NCBI RefSeq assembly: GCF_001421535.1
Contig: NZ_LMKN01000010.1
Coordinates: 145,755-193,698, forward strand
Length of the DNA stretch: 47,944 nucleotides
Reading direction: 5' to 3'
Source: Sphingomonas sp. Leaf20
GTDB taxonomy: Bacteria; Pseudomonadota; Alphaproteobacteria; Sphingomonadales; Sphingomonadaceae
The position numbers and the translations under genes are program-made. Of the stretch, positions 23,033 to 32,293 are shown one piece after another. The notes below the pieces were generated by a model that worked only from the letters and a program-made list of their open reading frames with translations, ran no database searches and had not been told where the DNA came from. The number at the start of each line of letters is the position of its first letter. The stretch's first letter is position 1.

Positions 23033-24024
23033 TCGCGCGCTATCGGCCCGAACGGCCCGCACCGGAACACCACGTCACGTGGAAAAGCGGCTTCGGTCCG
23101 TGCTTCACGCTGTTCGTCGATGTCGAGGAGGAGTTCGACTGGCGTCGTCCGCTCGGCACCGCCCCCTATTCGACTAGGGCGATGGCGGCATTTCCCGCGG
23201 CACATCGCCGCTTCGCCGATCGCGGCGTTGCGCTCGCCTGCGTCGTCGACCTGCCGATCGTCAGCGATCCGCGGTCGGTCGACATCCTCCAGGCGGTGGT
23301 CGCCGACGGCCGGTCTGAAATCGGTGCGCAACTGCATGGCTGGGTCAATCCGCCGATCGTCGAAGAGATCAGCGCGGTGACCAGCTATGCCGCGAACCTG
23401 CCCGCGGGCGTCGAAGCCGCCAAGATCGCGGTGCTGACCGACGCGATCACCGCAGCCTTCGGAACGCGGCCGCGGGTCTATCGCGCGGGACGGTACGGGA
23501 TCGGGCCCGACAGCTTCGCGATCCTCGCGGCGATGGGATACCGGATCGATAGCTCGGTCCGGTCGGGCTATGATTACAGCGGGCAGGGCGGGCCCGACTT
23601 TTCGGGCATCGGGTCGGAGCCCCATCATGCAGGATCGCTGATCGAACTGCCGTTGACGACGGTGCATACCGGCAGGCTGCGCGGCGGCGGGGCCGCTTTG
23701 TACCGGGCGCTGTCGCGGGTTCCCCGTGCACGCGGCGTCTTCTCGCGTCTGGGTCTGTTGTCGCGCGTCGCGATGACGCCCGAGGACATGCCGATAGCGG
23801 CCGCGATCGAGGCGGTGACGATCGCGATCGGGGAGGGCGCGGCGTTCCTCAACTTCTCGTTTCATTCGCCGTCGCTCGCACCCGGGCACACGCCCTATGT
23901 CCGCGATCGCGCCGATCTGCAGCGCTTTCACGACTGGTGGACCGCGATGCTCGACCATCTCGACCGTCTCGGCGTGCGCAATGCGTCGATCGCGGAGATC
24001 CTCGACAATATCCGCGAGGCCTAG
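23029..24024 (+). CDS. Polysaccharide deacetylase family protein (WalW-like)
   Basis: The product has 331 residues, starting at GTG 23029, which overlaps the stop of the kinase-like gene. The NodB-like barrel shows FTLFVDVEEEFDW (catalytic base and metal Asp region), IGAQLHGWVNPP (His of the metal site) and RVYRAGRYGIGPDS (the RAGRYG motif). C-terminal NFSFHSPSLAPGHTPYVRD carries the His that usually closes the active site. No signal peptide is visible, so it would be cytoplasmic or exported by an unusual route. Such proteins deacetylate N-acetyl sugars in polysaccharides or lipid-linked intermediates. The substrate is unknown. Coupling to the degenerate kinase suggests a joint role in envelope or exopolysaccharide control. 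Confidence 0.85.
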   Translation: MIARYRPERPAPEHHVTWKSGFGPCFTLFVDVEEEFDWRRPLGTAPYSTRAMAAFPAAHRRFADRGVALACVVDLPIVSDPRSVDILQAVVADGRSEIGAQLHGWVNPPIVEEISAVTSYAANLPAGVEAAKIAVLTDAITAAFGTRPRVYRAGRYGIGPDSFAILAAMGYRIDSSVRSGYDYSGQGGPDFSGIGSEPHHAGSLIELPLTTVHTGRLRGGGAALYRALSRVPRARGVFSRLGLLSRVAMTPEDMPIAAAIEAVTIAIGEGAAFLNFSFHSPSLAPGHTPYVRDRADLQRFHDWWTAMLDHLDRLGVRNASIAEILDNIREA

Positions 24025-24039
24025 GCCTGCGCGCGGCGT

Positions 24040-24309
24040 TCAGATCGCGCGGCGATGCTTTCCGCCATAGCGACGGCCGATATAATCGCCGATCTGCGCG
24101 ACTTCCGCCGCGGCTTCGCGCGCGGCTTTTGCCTGGCATGGCATCGGATCCGTCGTCGGGTCGGCGGCGCGTCGCTGGACGGTTGCGCAGAGATCCTCGA
24201 TATCGGCACGCGACAGGATGTTCTTTTCGCGCAGCAGGCAGATCAGGCTCTGCAGGATGACGAGGTTCTTGTCCTCGGGATCGGCTTCGAGCCGTAGCGG
24301 CGTCGTCAC
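24040..24309 (-). CDS. Small conserved protein of unknown function
   Basis: This 89-residue protein starts at GTG 24309 with a very good Shine-Dalgarno AAGGAG seven bases away, which fixes the start better than most here. The sequence VTTPLRLEADPEDKNLVILQ continues as SLICLLREKNILSRADIEDL, an amphipathic helical pattern. The C-terminus is basic (GDYIGRRYGGKHRRAI). There is no signal peptide or membrane segment. I do not recognise a family. It is convergent with the deacetylase gene (15-base gap) and divergent from rnr. Confidence 0.7.
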   Translation of the reverse strand: MTTPLRLEADPEDKNLVILQSLICLLREKNILSRADIEDLCATVQRRAADPTTDPMPCQAKAAREAAAEVAQIGDYIGRRYGGKHRRAI

Positions 24310-24441
24310 TGTCTCTCTCCTTATATTTTATATGCAGATGATATGCCTATGCCGTGCGCACGCAAGGGCTGATTTTCACGGTCCTGCAGCGTGTTGCCGG
24401 TAACGGGTGACGCGTGGCGCAACGCACCCTATCTGGGAGCG

Positions 24442-26658
24442 ATGTACAAACCAAAAGCCGGTCTTCCGAGCCGCCAGCAGATCCTGGACTTCATCGCGTC
24501 GTCGGACGTCCCCGCGGGCAAGCGCGAGATCGCCAAGGGTTTCGGCCTGAGCGCGCAGGACAAGATCGGGCTGAAGGCGTTGCTGAAGGACATGGCGGAC
24601 GAGGGGCTGATCGACAGCGCGCCCGGCCGCGCGTTCCACAAAATGGGCGGCGTGCCCAAGGTCACCGTGCTGCGGATCGCCGACGTCGACGATGCGGGCA
24701 ATGTCTGGGCGGTCCCTGAGCGCTGGGAGGCCGAGGGCGTGCCACCGCCGCGGCTGCGCGTGCGCGAACGCAAGCGCGGCGCGCTGGGGATCGGCGAGCG
24801 GATTCTCGCGCGGACCGAGGAAGCTGGCAATGGCTGGACCGCGCATCCGATGAAGGTGCTCGCGCCGGCCTCCGAACAGGTGCTGGGCGTGCTGCGCGAG
24901 GAGGCGGGGCGGCTGTGGCTGACCGGCGTCGACAAGCGCGAGCGACGCGAGTTCGCGGTCGCCGATGCGGGCGGCGCCGCGCCGGGGGATCTGGTGCTTG
25001 CCGAACTGGCGGGCAAGCCGCCGCGGATCGCGGCGCGGGTCGTCAACAAGCTGGGCGACCCGTTCGCCGCGCGCAGCTTCTCGCTGATCGCGATCCACAA
25101 GCACGGCATCCCCGACGTGTTCGCGGTCGAGGCGATCGACGAGGCCAAGCGCGTCGCGCAGCTCCCGCTGGGCGACGACCGTGAGGATCTGCGCCACCTG
25201 CCGATCGTCGCGATCGACCCCGAGGATGCGCGCGATCACGACGACGCGGTCTGGGCGGAGGCGGATGAGGATCCCGCCAATGCCGGCGGCTGGAAGGCGA
25301 TCGTCGCGATCGCCGATGTCAGCTTCTATGTCCGGCCCAAGTCCGAGATCGACCGCGAGGCGCGGCGGCGCGGCAACTCGGTCTATTTCCCCGACCGCGT
25401 CGTGCCGATGCTGCCCGAGATCCTGTCGGCGGACGTCTGTTCGCTGAAGGAGGGCGAGGATCGCGCCGCGCTCGCCTGTCACCTCGTGATCAGTCGCGAC
25501 GGGTCGCTCAAGTCGTGGCGCTTCACCCGCGCGGTCGTTCGGATCGCGGCGAACCTCGCCTATGAGGAGGCGCAGGCGGCGATCGACGGCACGCTGGCGC
25601 TCGACATGACCGAGACGGTGCTGAAGCCGCTTTGGGGCTGCTGGGCGTCGCTGGCAAAGGCGCGTGATGCGCGCGCGCCGCTTGACCTCGATTTGCCCGA
25701 GCGGCGGGTGGTGCTCGACGAGAAGGGGCGGATCATGTCGGTCGCCCCGCGCGAGCGGCTCGATGCGCACCGGCTGATCGAGGATTACATGATCGCGGCG
25801 AACGTCGCCGCCGCCAAGGCGCTCGAGGGCAAGAAGGCGCCGGTCATGTACCGCGACCACGAGCCGCCGAGCCGCGAGAAGCTGGCGGCGCTGAAGGATT
25901 ATCTCGAGACGTTCGGTGTGCCGTTCGCGCTGGGGCAGGTCATCCGGCCGGCGACGTTCAACCATGTGCTCGAGCGGATCGGCGACGCCGATTTCCGGCC
26001 GCAGGTGATGGAGCAGGTGCTGCGCACGCAGACCCAGGCTTATTACAGCCCCGCCAATCACGGGCATTTCGGGCTCGGCCTTGGCAGCTATGCGCATTTC
26101 ACGTCGCCGATCCGCCGCTATGCCGATCTGATCGTGCATCGGTCGCTGGTCGCGGCGTACGGCCTTGGCGCAGGCGGGTTGCCCGCCGAGGATGCGGCCG
26201 GCATGGACGCGATCGGCGAGACGATCAGCCGGCTCGAACGCCGCGCGATGGAGGCGGAGCGCGACACGATTGACCGCTATGTCGCGTCGTTCCTGTCCGA
26301 GCGCGTCGGGCAGATCATGGAAGTGCGGATTACCGGCGTCACCAATTTCGGATTCTTCGCGACGGTCGAGGGAATCGGCGGGGACGGGCTGATGCCGGTG
26401 CGTGACCTTGGCGGCGAATATTTCCGCTTCGACGAGGCGGCGCGGACGCTGGTCGGCGAGGATAGCGGCGACGTCTATGCGCAGGGGCAGATGCTCGACC
26501 TCAAGCTCGCCGAGGCGAACCCGGTATCGGGCGCGCTGCGCTTCGAAATGCCCGAGGGGAAGGGCGCCGCGGGGCCCGCACGCGCGCGCAAGCCGGGCCG
26601 CGAGATCAAGCGGCGCGGGCGTCCGGCAAACATCCGGCACCAGGGAAAGCGACGCTGA
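24442..26658 (+). CDS. rnr: Ribonuclease R
   Basis: This 3'-5' exoribonuclease degrades structured RNA and takes part in RNA quality control. ATG 24442 (MYKPKAGLPSRQQILDFI) has GGGAGC six bases upstream and gives 738 residues. Order of domains: an N-terminal winged-helix/RNase II-type region (about residues 1-75), cold-shock domains (about 80-240), and the RNB catalytic domain with AIDPEDARDHDDAVWAE near residue 260 holding the metal-binding Asp cluster. Further landmarks are HFTSPIRRYADLIVHRSLVA in the RNB core and a C-terminal S1 domain (VRITGVTNFGFFATVEGIGG). A basic tail (KPGREIKRRGRPANIRHQGK) follows, as in other RNase R proteins. Confidence 0.95.
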   Translation: MYKPKAGLPSRQQILDFIASSDVPAGKREIAKGFGLSAQDKIGLKALLKDMADEGLIDSAPGRAFHKMGGVPKVTVLRIADVDDAGNVWAVPERWEAEGVPPPRLRVRERKRGALGIGERILARTEEAGNGWTAHPMKVLAPASEQVLGVLREEAGRLWLTGVDKRERREFAVADAGGAAPGDLVLAELAGKPPRIAARVVNKLGDPFAARSFSLIAIHKHGIPDVFAVEAIDEAKRVAQLPLGDDREDLRHLPIVAIDPEDARDHDDAVWAEADEDPANAGGWKAIVAIADVSFYVRPKSEIDREARRRGNSVYFPDRVVPMLPEILSADVCSLKEGEDRAALACHLVISRDGSLKSWRFTRAVVRIAANLAYEEAQAAIDGTLALDMTETVLKPLWGCWASLAKARDARAPLDLDLPERRVVLDEKGRIMSVAPRERLDAHRLIEDYMIAANVAAAKALEGKKAPVMYRDHEPPSREKLAALKDYLETFGVPFALGQVIRPATFNHVLERIGDADFRPQVMEQVLRTQTQAYYSPANHGHFGLGLGSYAHFTSPIRRYADLIVHRSLVAAYGLGAGGLPAEDAAGMDAIGETISRLERRAMEAERDTIDRYVASFLSERVGQIMEVRITGVTNFGFFATVEGIGGDGLMPVRDLGGEYFRFDEAARTLVGEDSGDVYAQGQMLDLKLAEANPVSGALRFEMPEGKGAAGPARARKPGREIKRRGRPANIRHQGKRR

Positions 26659-26729
26659 TTGTGATCCCCGTTTCCACGGATGTCGCGGAAGCTTTGGCAT
26701 AAGCCCGGCGAGGTGCTAACGGCGCGCGC

Positions 26730-28553
26730 ATGACGACCGCATTGTCCCACATCCGCAACTTCTCCATCATCGCGCATATCGACCATGGCAAGTCGACGCT
26801 CGCCGATCGGCTGATCCAGCAAACCGGCGGGCTGACCGCGCGCGAAATGTCCGAGCAGGTGCTCGACAACATGGACATCGAGAAGGAACGCGGGATCACG
26901 ATCAAGGCGCAGACCGTGCGCCTGGCCTACCGCGCGAAGGACGGCGAGGATTACGTCCTCAACCTGATGGACACGCCGGGGCATGTCGACTTCGCGTACG
27001 AGGTGAGCCGCAGCCTCGCCGCGTGCGAGGGCGCGCTGCTGGTGGTCGACGCGGCGCAGGGCGTCGAGGCGCAGACGCTGGCCAACGTCTACCAGTCGAT
27101 CGAGCATGACCACGAAATCGTGCCGGTCATCAACAAGATCGATCTGCCCGCCGCCGAGCCCGAAAAGGTCCGCAAGGAAATCGAGGACGTGATCGGCATC
27201 GACGCGTCCGGCGCGGTGCTTGCGTCGGCCAAGTCGGGGATCGGCATCGAGGACATCCTCGAGGCGATCGTCACGAAGATCCCGCCGCCCAAGGGCGACC
27301 CCGAGGCACCGCTGAAGGCGATGCTGGTCGACAGCTGGTACGATCCGTATCTCGGCGTCGTCATCCTCGTCCGCGTGATCGACGGCGTCCTGAAGAAGGG
27401 CCAGCAGATCAAGTTCATGCAGACCGGCACGATGCATCTGGTCGACCGGGTCGGGTGTTTCCGGCCCAAGATCGAGCAGCTGACCGAGCTCGGCACAGGC
27501 GAGATGGGCTTCATCACCGCGCAGATCAAAGAGGTCGCGCAGACGCGAGTCGGCGACACGATCACCGATGCGAAGCGTCCTGCGCTCGAGGCGCTGGCGG
27601 GCTTCAAGGAAGTCCAGCCGGTGGTGTTCTGCGGAATGTTCCCGGTCGATGCCGCCGAGTTCGAGAAGCTGCGCGAGTCGATCTCCAAGCTGCGGCTGAA
27701 CGACGCGAGCTTCTCGTTCGAGATGGAGACGTCGGCGGCGCTGGGCTTCGGCTTCCGCTGCGGGTTCCTGGGACTACTGCATCTCGAGATCATCCAGGAG
27801 CGCCTGACGCGCGAATATGACCTCGACCTCATCACGACCGCGCCGTCGGTGGTGTACGAGATCGAGCTGAACCATCCTGATCCCGCGGGCACGACGCATA
27901 TCGAGCTGCACAATCCCGCCGACATGCCCGAGCCGAACAAGATCGCGACGATCAGCGAGCCGTGGATCGAGGCGACGATCTACGTCCCCGACGAATATCT
28001 CGGCAGCGTGCTCAAGCTGTGCCAGGATCGCCGCGGCATCCAGAAGAACCTGACATACGTGGGCGGCCGCGCGCAGGCGACCTACGAGTTGCCGCTGAAC
28101 GAAGTGGTGTTCGATTTCTACGATCGGCTGAAGTCGATGTCGAAGGGCTATGCGAGCTTCGATTATCACCAGATCGGCTACCGCGAGGGCGATCTCGTCA
28201 AGATGGGGATTCTCGTCAACGAGGAGCCGGTCGACGCGCTGAGCATGATCGTCCACCGCGGCACTGCGGAAGTCCGCGGTCGCGGCATGGTCGAGCGGCT
28301 GAAGGACCTGATCCCGCGCCATCTGTTCAAGATCCCGATCCAGGCGGCGATCGGCGGCAAGGTGATCGCGCGCGAGACGATCAGCGCGATGCGCAAGGAC
28401 GTGACCGCCAAATGCTATGGCGGCGACGCGAGCCGCAAGAAGAAGCTCCTCGAAAAGCAGAAGAAGGGGAAGGCGAAGATGCGCGAGTACGGCTCGGTCA
28501 GCATCCCGCAGGAGGCGTTCATCGCCGCGCTGCGGATGGGCGACGACGCGTAG
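26730..28553 (+). CDS. lepA: Elongation factor 4 (LepA)
   Basis: LepA/EF4 is a ribosome-binding GTPase implicated in back-translocation or 30S biogenesis. It is 607 residues long, near the usual 597-600. GTPase motifs: G1 AHIDHGKSTLADRLI (about residues 15-29), the switch region EKERGITIKAQTVRL, G3 DTPGHVDF, and G4 NKIDLP. The C-terminal LepA-specific domain contains ITLAKCYGGDASRKKKLLEK-type sequence, seen here as AKCYGGDASRKKKLLEKQKK. It starts 71 bases after rnr on the same strand, so the two may be cotranscribed. Confidence 0.97.
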   Translation: MTTALSHIRNFSIIAHIDHGKSTLADRLIQQTGGLTAREMSEQVLDNMDIEKERGITIKAQTVRLAYRAKDGEDYVLNLMDTPGHVDFAYEVSRSLAACEGALLVVDAAQGVEAQTLANVYQSIEHDHEIVPVINKIDLPAAEPEKVRKEIEDVIGIDASGAVLASAKSGIGIEDILEAIVTKIPPPKGDPEAPLKAMLVDSWYDPYLGVVILVRVIDGVLKKGQQIKFMQTGTMHLVDRVGCFRPKIEQLTELGTGEMGFITAQIKEVAQTRVGDTITDAKRPALEALAGFKEVQPVVFCGMFPVDAAEFEKLRESISKLRLNDASFSFEMETSAALGFGFRCGFLGLLHLEIIQERLTREYDLDLITTAPSVVYEIELNHPDPAGTTHIELHNPADMPEPNKIATISEPWIEATIYVPDEYLGSVLKLCQDRRGIQKNLTYVGGRAQATYELPLNEVVFDFYDRLKSMSKGYASFDYHQIGYREGDLVKMGILVNEEPVDALSMIVHRGTAEVRGRGMVERLKDLIPRHLFKIPIQAAIGGKVIARETISAMRKDVTAKCYGGDASRKKKLLEKQKKGKAKMREYGSVSIPQEAFIAALRMGDDA

Positions 28554-28561
28554 ATCTGACG

Positions 28562-28610
28562 TATCCTCCCCTGCCAGGGGGCGCGCGACAGGTGTCGGAG
28601 GGGAAGGATA
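28562..28610 (-). repeat. Dispersed palindromic repeat, inverted diverged copy
   Basis: Read on the minus strand, the sequence has TATCC, CCTCCGACACCTGTCG, a GC spacer and CCCCTGGCAGGGGAGGATA, matching the layout of the repeats at 14063 and 28633 but more diverged. Its ends, TATCCTCCCC and GGGGAAGGATA, form an outer inverted repeat. It sits directly after lepA and tail-to-tail with the next copy. Confidence 0.55.
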
Positions 28611-28632
28611 CGGAATAGCGGTTTTCCTGTCC

Positions 28633-28682
28633 TCCCTCTCCGTCAGGCTGCCGCCTGCCACCTCCCCCTTGCGGGGGAGGAT
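28633..28682 (+). repeat. Dispersed palindromic intergenic repeat, copy 2
   Basis: The sequence runs TCCCTCTCCGTCAGGC, loop, GCCTGCCACCTCCCCC, TTGC, GGGGGAGGAT, nearly identical to the element at 14063-14110. Two stems are visible: CAGGC(TGCC)GCCTG and CTCCCCC(TTG)CGGGGGAG. With the inverted copy just before it, the pair fills most of the 241 bases between lepA and the next gene. Confidence 0.75.
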
Positions 28683-28794
28683 TTGCGACTGCGGTGCTGC
28701 CTGCAAACATGACGAATTTGACAGGATGGCGAGGGTGAGGTTGCACGCGCGTTCGTGCATGGCGTCCGCGCCAACGCCCGGATAGCTTGAGGTC

Positions 28795-31700
28795 ATGACA
28801 CTGCATCCCGTCTTCTATGACGCCAGCGGCCGCCGTCGGCGGCGGTTCACGCTGGGTGTCATCGCGTTCGTCGCGCTGCTCCTGCTGTCGGTGGCGGTGC
28901 TCGTCGTCTCGGTCGGCGTGGTTCCCGCGGCACCGCTGCTGCCGTTCGAGCCCGAGCATCCGGGTCTCCACAGCCTGCCGGCACCGCATAGCGGGCTGAT
29001 CGGCCGGACAAGGCGCAGCCTCGATTATTACGCGAAGGGGCTGTTCGGGGGGGCGGCAGCGGGGGCCGGGAAGGCGGGGGTGAAGGGTGGCGTCGGCCAG
29101 ACCCCGCGCGCGACCAATCCGCGGCTCGCGATCGCATTCCACACGCCGTGGGACGAATCGAGCACGGCGAGTCTGGCGCGGCATGTCGAGCAGCTCGACT
29201 GGGTGATCCCGGGATGGGTGTCGGTCACCGGTCCCGATCACGCGATCACGGTGTTTCGCGACACCGCCGGACGTGCCGTCCTCAACCGCGCGGTGCATCG
29301 CCCGGTGATCCTGCCGATGGTCCAGAATGCGAAGGACGGCGACTGGGACGGCGCGGGCAGCGCGGCGCTGTTCGCGGATGCGCGCGCACGCCGCGCGTTG
29401 CTCGACAGGCTGGTCCCGTTCCTCGCGGCCAACCACGCGGGCGGCGCCTTTTTCGATTTCGAGAACCTGCCGCAGGGCGCGCAGGCGAATTACCGGCTGT
29501 TCCTGAGCGAGGCGAAGGCGCGCTTCGCACCGCGCGGCTGGGTCGTGGCGATTGCGACCCCGGTCGGCAACCCCGACTGGAACATGGCGGCGTATGCGCG
29601 GGTGACCGACAAGATTTTCCTGATGGCGTATGACGAGCACGAGACGAGCGGCCCGGCGGGACCGATCGCGTCGCAGCGCTGGTTCGTGCGGTCCGTCGCG
29701 GACGCGTCGCGCGGGATCCCGCCGTCGAAGCTGGTCGTCGCGATCGGGTCCTATGCCTATGACTGGCACGGCGATGCCGAGAGCGGGCGCGGCGATGCGC
29801 TCGGCGTCGAGGAGGCGTGGCAGGCCGCCGCCGACTCGGACGCGCGGCCAAGCTTCGACGCGGGCAGCGGGAACAGCAGCTTCGCCTATGCCGATGGCGG
29901 CGTCCGGCACCAGGTCTGGCTGCTCGATGCCGCAAGCGCGTACAACCAGATGGCGTTCCTGCAGAAGGCGGGTGTCGGCAGCGTCGCCTTGTGGCGGCTG
30001 GGGTCCGAGGATCCCGCGCTCTGGTCGATCTTCGGCCGCAACCATCGCCGCCTGCCGGCGCCGGGCGCGATCGATGCGATCCCGGCGGGGACGAACGTCG
30101 ATATCGAGGGCAATGGCGAGATCCTGAAGATCGCGGCGTCGCCGGTGTCGGGTCAGCGCACGGCGATCGCGGCGCGGGACGGGACGGTCGCGGACGTCCG
30201 GTTCACGCGGCTGCCGTCACCCTATGTCGTCGAGCGGACCGGCTATCGCCCGCGCCAGCTCGCGCTGACGTTCGACGACGGTCCCGATCCCGAATGGACG
30301 CCGCAGATCCTCGACATCCTCAAGCGCAAGCATGTGCCGGGCACGTTCTTCATCGTCGGCGAGAACGCGCTGACGCAGCGTGGCCTGCTCGAGCGGATGG
30401 TCGCCGAGGGCCATGAGATCGGCAGCCACACCTATACGCATCCCAATCTGGCCACGGTGTCCGAGCGGCAGGCCAGGTTCGAGCTGAACACGACGCAGCG
30501 GCTGTTTCAGGCGTTTACCGGACGCTCGCTGCGGCTGTTCCGCGCGCCCTATTTCGGCGATGCGGAACCGAGCACCGCGGACGAGATCCTGCCCGCGCTC
30601 GAGGCGCAACGCCGCGGCTATGTCTCGGTCGGGCTGCACGTCGATCCCGACGACTGGAAGCGGCCGGGCGTTCAGGCGATCATCGACCGGACGATCGCGC
30701 AGGTCGAGGACGGCAATCCGGAGCGCAGCGGCAACATCGTCCTGCTGCATGATGCAGGCGGCAACCGCGCGCAGACGGTCGCCGCGCTGCCCGTGATCAT
30801 CGATCGCCTGCGTGCGATGGGGTATGACTTCGTCCCCGTCTCGACGCTCGCGGGCCTGTCGCGCGATGCGGCGATGCCCGTCATATCGTCGAGCGACCGT
30901 GCAGCCGCGGTGGCCGATCTCGCGTTGTTCAGCGCGCTCGGCGGCATGGTGATCGCACTGCGCTGGATCTTCGGGATCGCGATCACGATCGGCATCCTGC
31001 GCGCGCTGGCGCTGTCCGCGCTCGCGCTGATCCAGGCACGGCGCGAGCTGAAGACGGTGTTCCCGGCGATCGATCCCGACCGGTTCGTGACGGTGATGAT
31101 CCCGGCGTTCAACGAAGAGCGCGTGATCGTCCGCGCGGTGCAGGGCGTGCTCGCCTCGACCGAGGTCGCGATCGAGGTCATCGTCATCGACGACGGGTCG
31201 AGCGACGCGACGTCGGCGGTCGTCGCGCAGGCGTTCGCCGGCGACGACCGCGTCCGGCTGCTGACGCTGGCGAACGGCGGCAAGGCGCGTGCGGTCAATC
31301 GCGGGCTCGAGCTCGCGCGCGGCGAGATCGTCATCGCGCTCGATGCCGACACGCAGTTCGAACCGACGACGATCGCGCGGCTCGCGCGGTGGTTCGTCGA
31401 TCCGACGCTGGGTGCGGTCGCGGGCAATGCCAAGGTCGGCAACCGCGTGAACCTGATCACGCGCTGGCAGGCGCTCGAATACATCACCGCGCAGAATCTC
31501 GAGCGGCGCGCGCTCGCCCGGCTCAACGCGATCACGGTGGTGCCGGGCGCGGTCGGTGCCTGGCGACTCGCGGCGATCCGTGCGGTCGGGGGGTATCCCG
31601 ACGATACGCTTGCCGAGGATCAGGACCTGACGATCGCGATCCAGCGCGCAGGCTGGGCGGTGCAGTATGACCAGTTCGCGATCGCGTGGACCGAAGCCCC

Positions 31701-32193
31701 CGAGACGATCCGCGCGCTCGCCAAGCAGCGGTTCCGCTGGGCGTTCGGGACGCTGCAATGCCTGTGGAAGCACCGCAGGGCGATCGGCCGCAGCCAGCCG
31801 AGGGGGCTGGGGTGGGTCGGTTTGCCGCAGGCGATCATCTTCCAGATCCTGCTCGCCGCGATCTCGCCGATCATCGACCTCGCGCTCGTCGTCAGTTTCG
31901 CGACGACCTATGTCGCGGTCTCGGCACACGGCTGGGCGCAGACGAGCCATGATCTCTACACGATGCTGACCTATTGGCTGGTGTTCACCGCGATCGACCT
32001 GCTCGCGGCGACGATCGCCTTCGCGCTCGAACGGCGCGAGCGGTGGCGGCTGCTGTGGCTGCTGATCCCGCAGCGGATCGGCTATCGGCAGGTCATGTAT
32101 TATGTCGTGCTCAAGGCGATCGCGCAGGCGTTGCGCGGCCCGATGGTCGGGTGGGGCAAGCTGGCGCGGACGGGGCGCGTCGCTGCGCCCTGA
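28795..32193 (+). CDS. GH18-like / polysaccharide deacetylase / GT2 glycosyltransferase fusion
   Basis: This 1132-residue three-enzyme membrane protein has a basic N-terminus (GRRRRRF) and one helix (about 20-43). A periplasmic GH18-like domain follows (about 105-430; FFDFENLPQGAQ holds the Asp/Glu pair). Next is a NodB deacetylase (about 488-695: ALTFDDGPDPEWTP, IGSHTYTHPNLA, VLLHDAGGNRAQT). After a helical region (706-746) comes a GT2 domain: MIPAFNEERVIV near 767, IDDGSSDAT near 798, LDADTQF near 849, LAEDQDL near 939 and the processive-synthase motif KQRFRWAFG near 977. C-terminal helices end the protein. The topology puts hydrolase and deacetylase outside and synthase inside. PgaB (deacetylase plus glycosidase) and PgaC (GT2) together have these parts, so a PNAG-like polymer is a reasonable but untested product. 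Confidence 0.88.
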   Translation: MTLHPVFYDASGRRRRRFTLGVIAFVALLLLSVAVLVVSVGVVPAAPLLPFEPEHPGLHSLPAPHSGLIGRTRRSLDYYAKGLFGGAAAGAGKAGVKGGVGQTPRATNPRLAIAFHTPWDESSTASLARHVEQLDWVIPGWVSVTGPDHAITVFRDTAGRAVLNRAVHRPVILPMVQNAKDGDWDGAGSAALFADARARRALLDRLVPFLAANHAGGAFFDFENLPQGAQANYRLFLSEAKARFAPRGWVVAIATPVGNPDWNMAAYARVTDKIFLMAYDEHETSGPAGPIASQRWFVRSVADASRGIPPSKLVVAIGSYAYDWHGDAESGRGDALGVEEAWQAAADSDARPSFDAGSGNSSFAYADGGVRHQVWLLDAASAYNQMAFLQKAGVGSVALWRLGSEDPALWSIFGRNHRRLPAPGAIDAIPAGTNVDIEGNGEILKIAASPVSGQRTAIAARDGTVADVRFTRLPSPYVVERTGYRPRQLALTFDDGPDPEWTPQILDILKRKHVPGTFFIVGENALTQRGLLERMVAEGHEIGSHTYTHPNLATVSERQARFELNTTQRLFQAFTGRSLRLFRAPYFGDAEPSTADEILPALEAQRRGYVSVGLHVDPDDWKRPGVQAIIDRTIAQVEDGNPERSGNIVLLHDAGGNRAQTVAALPVIIDRLRAMGYDFVPVSTLAGLSRDAAMPVISSSDRAAAVADLALFSALGGMVIALRWIFGIAITIGILRALALSALALIQARRELKTVFPAIDPDRFVTVMIPAFNEERVIVRAVQGVLASTEVAIEVIVIDDGSSDATSAVVAQAFAGDDRVRLLTLANGGKARAVNRGLELARGEIVIALDADTQFEPTTIARLARWFVDPTLGAVAGNAKVGNRVNLITRWQALEYITAQNLERRALARLNAITVVPGAVGAWRLAAIRAVGGYPDDTLAEDQDLTIAIQRAGWAVQYDQFAIAWTEAPETIRALAKQRFRWAFGTLQCLWKHRRAIGRSQPRGLGWVGLPQAIIFQILLAAISPIIDLALVVSFATTYVAVSAHGWAQTSHDLYTMLTYWLVFTAIDLLAATIAFALERRERWRLLWLLIPQRIGYRQVMYYVVLKAIAQALRGPMVGWGKLARTGRVAAP

Positions 32194-32293
32194 CGGGCCG
32201 GGCGCCAGGCGATTAAACCGGACCCATGGTCTGGCGTTCAACCGCGTGCGGCGTATACGGACAGGCGTCGTAGGGCCTGCCCGAAGGGACATG

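Noticed and set aside
32194..32290. Possible ModE site or molybdenum cofactor riboswitch upstream of modA
   Set aside because: Only an eight-base CGTATACG dyad is present; the spacing and arms of a ModE box and the conserved Moco RNA elements are not seen.
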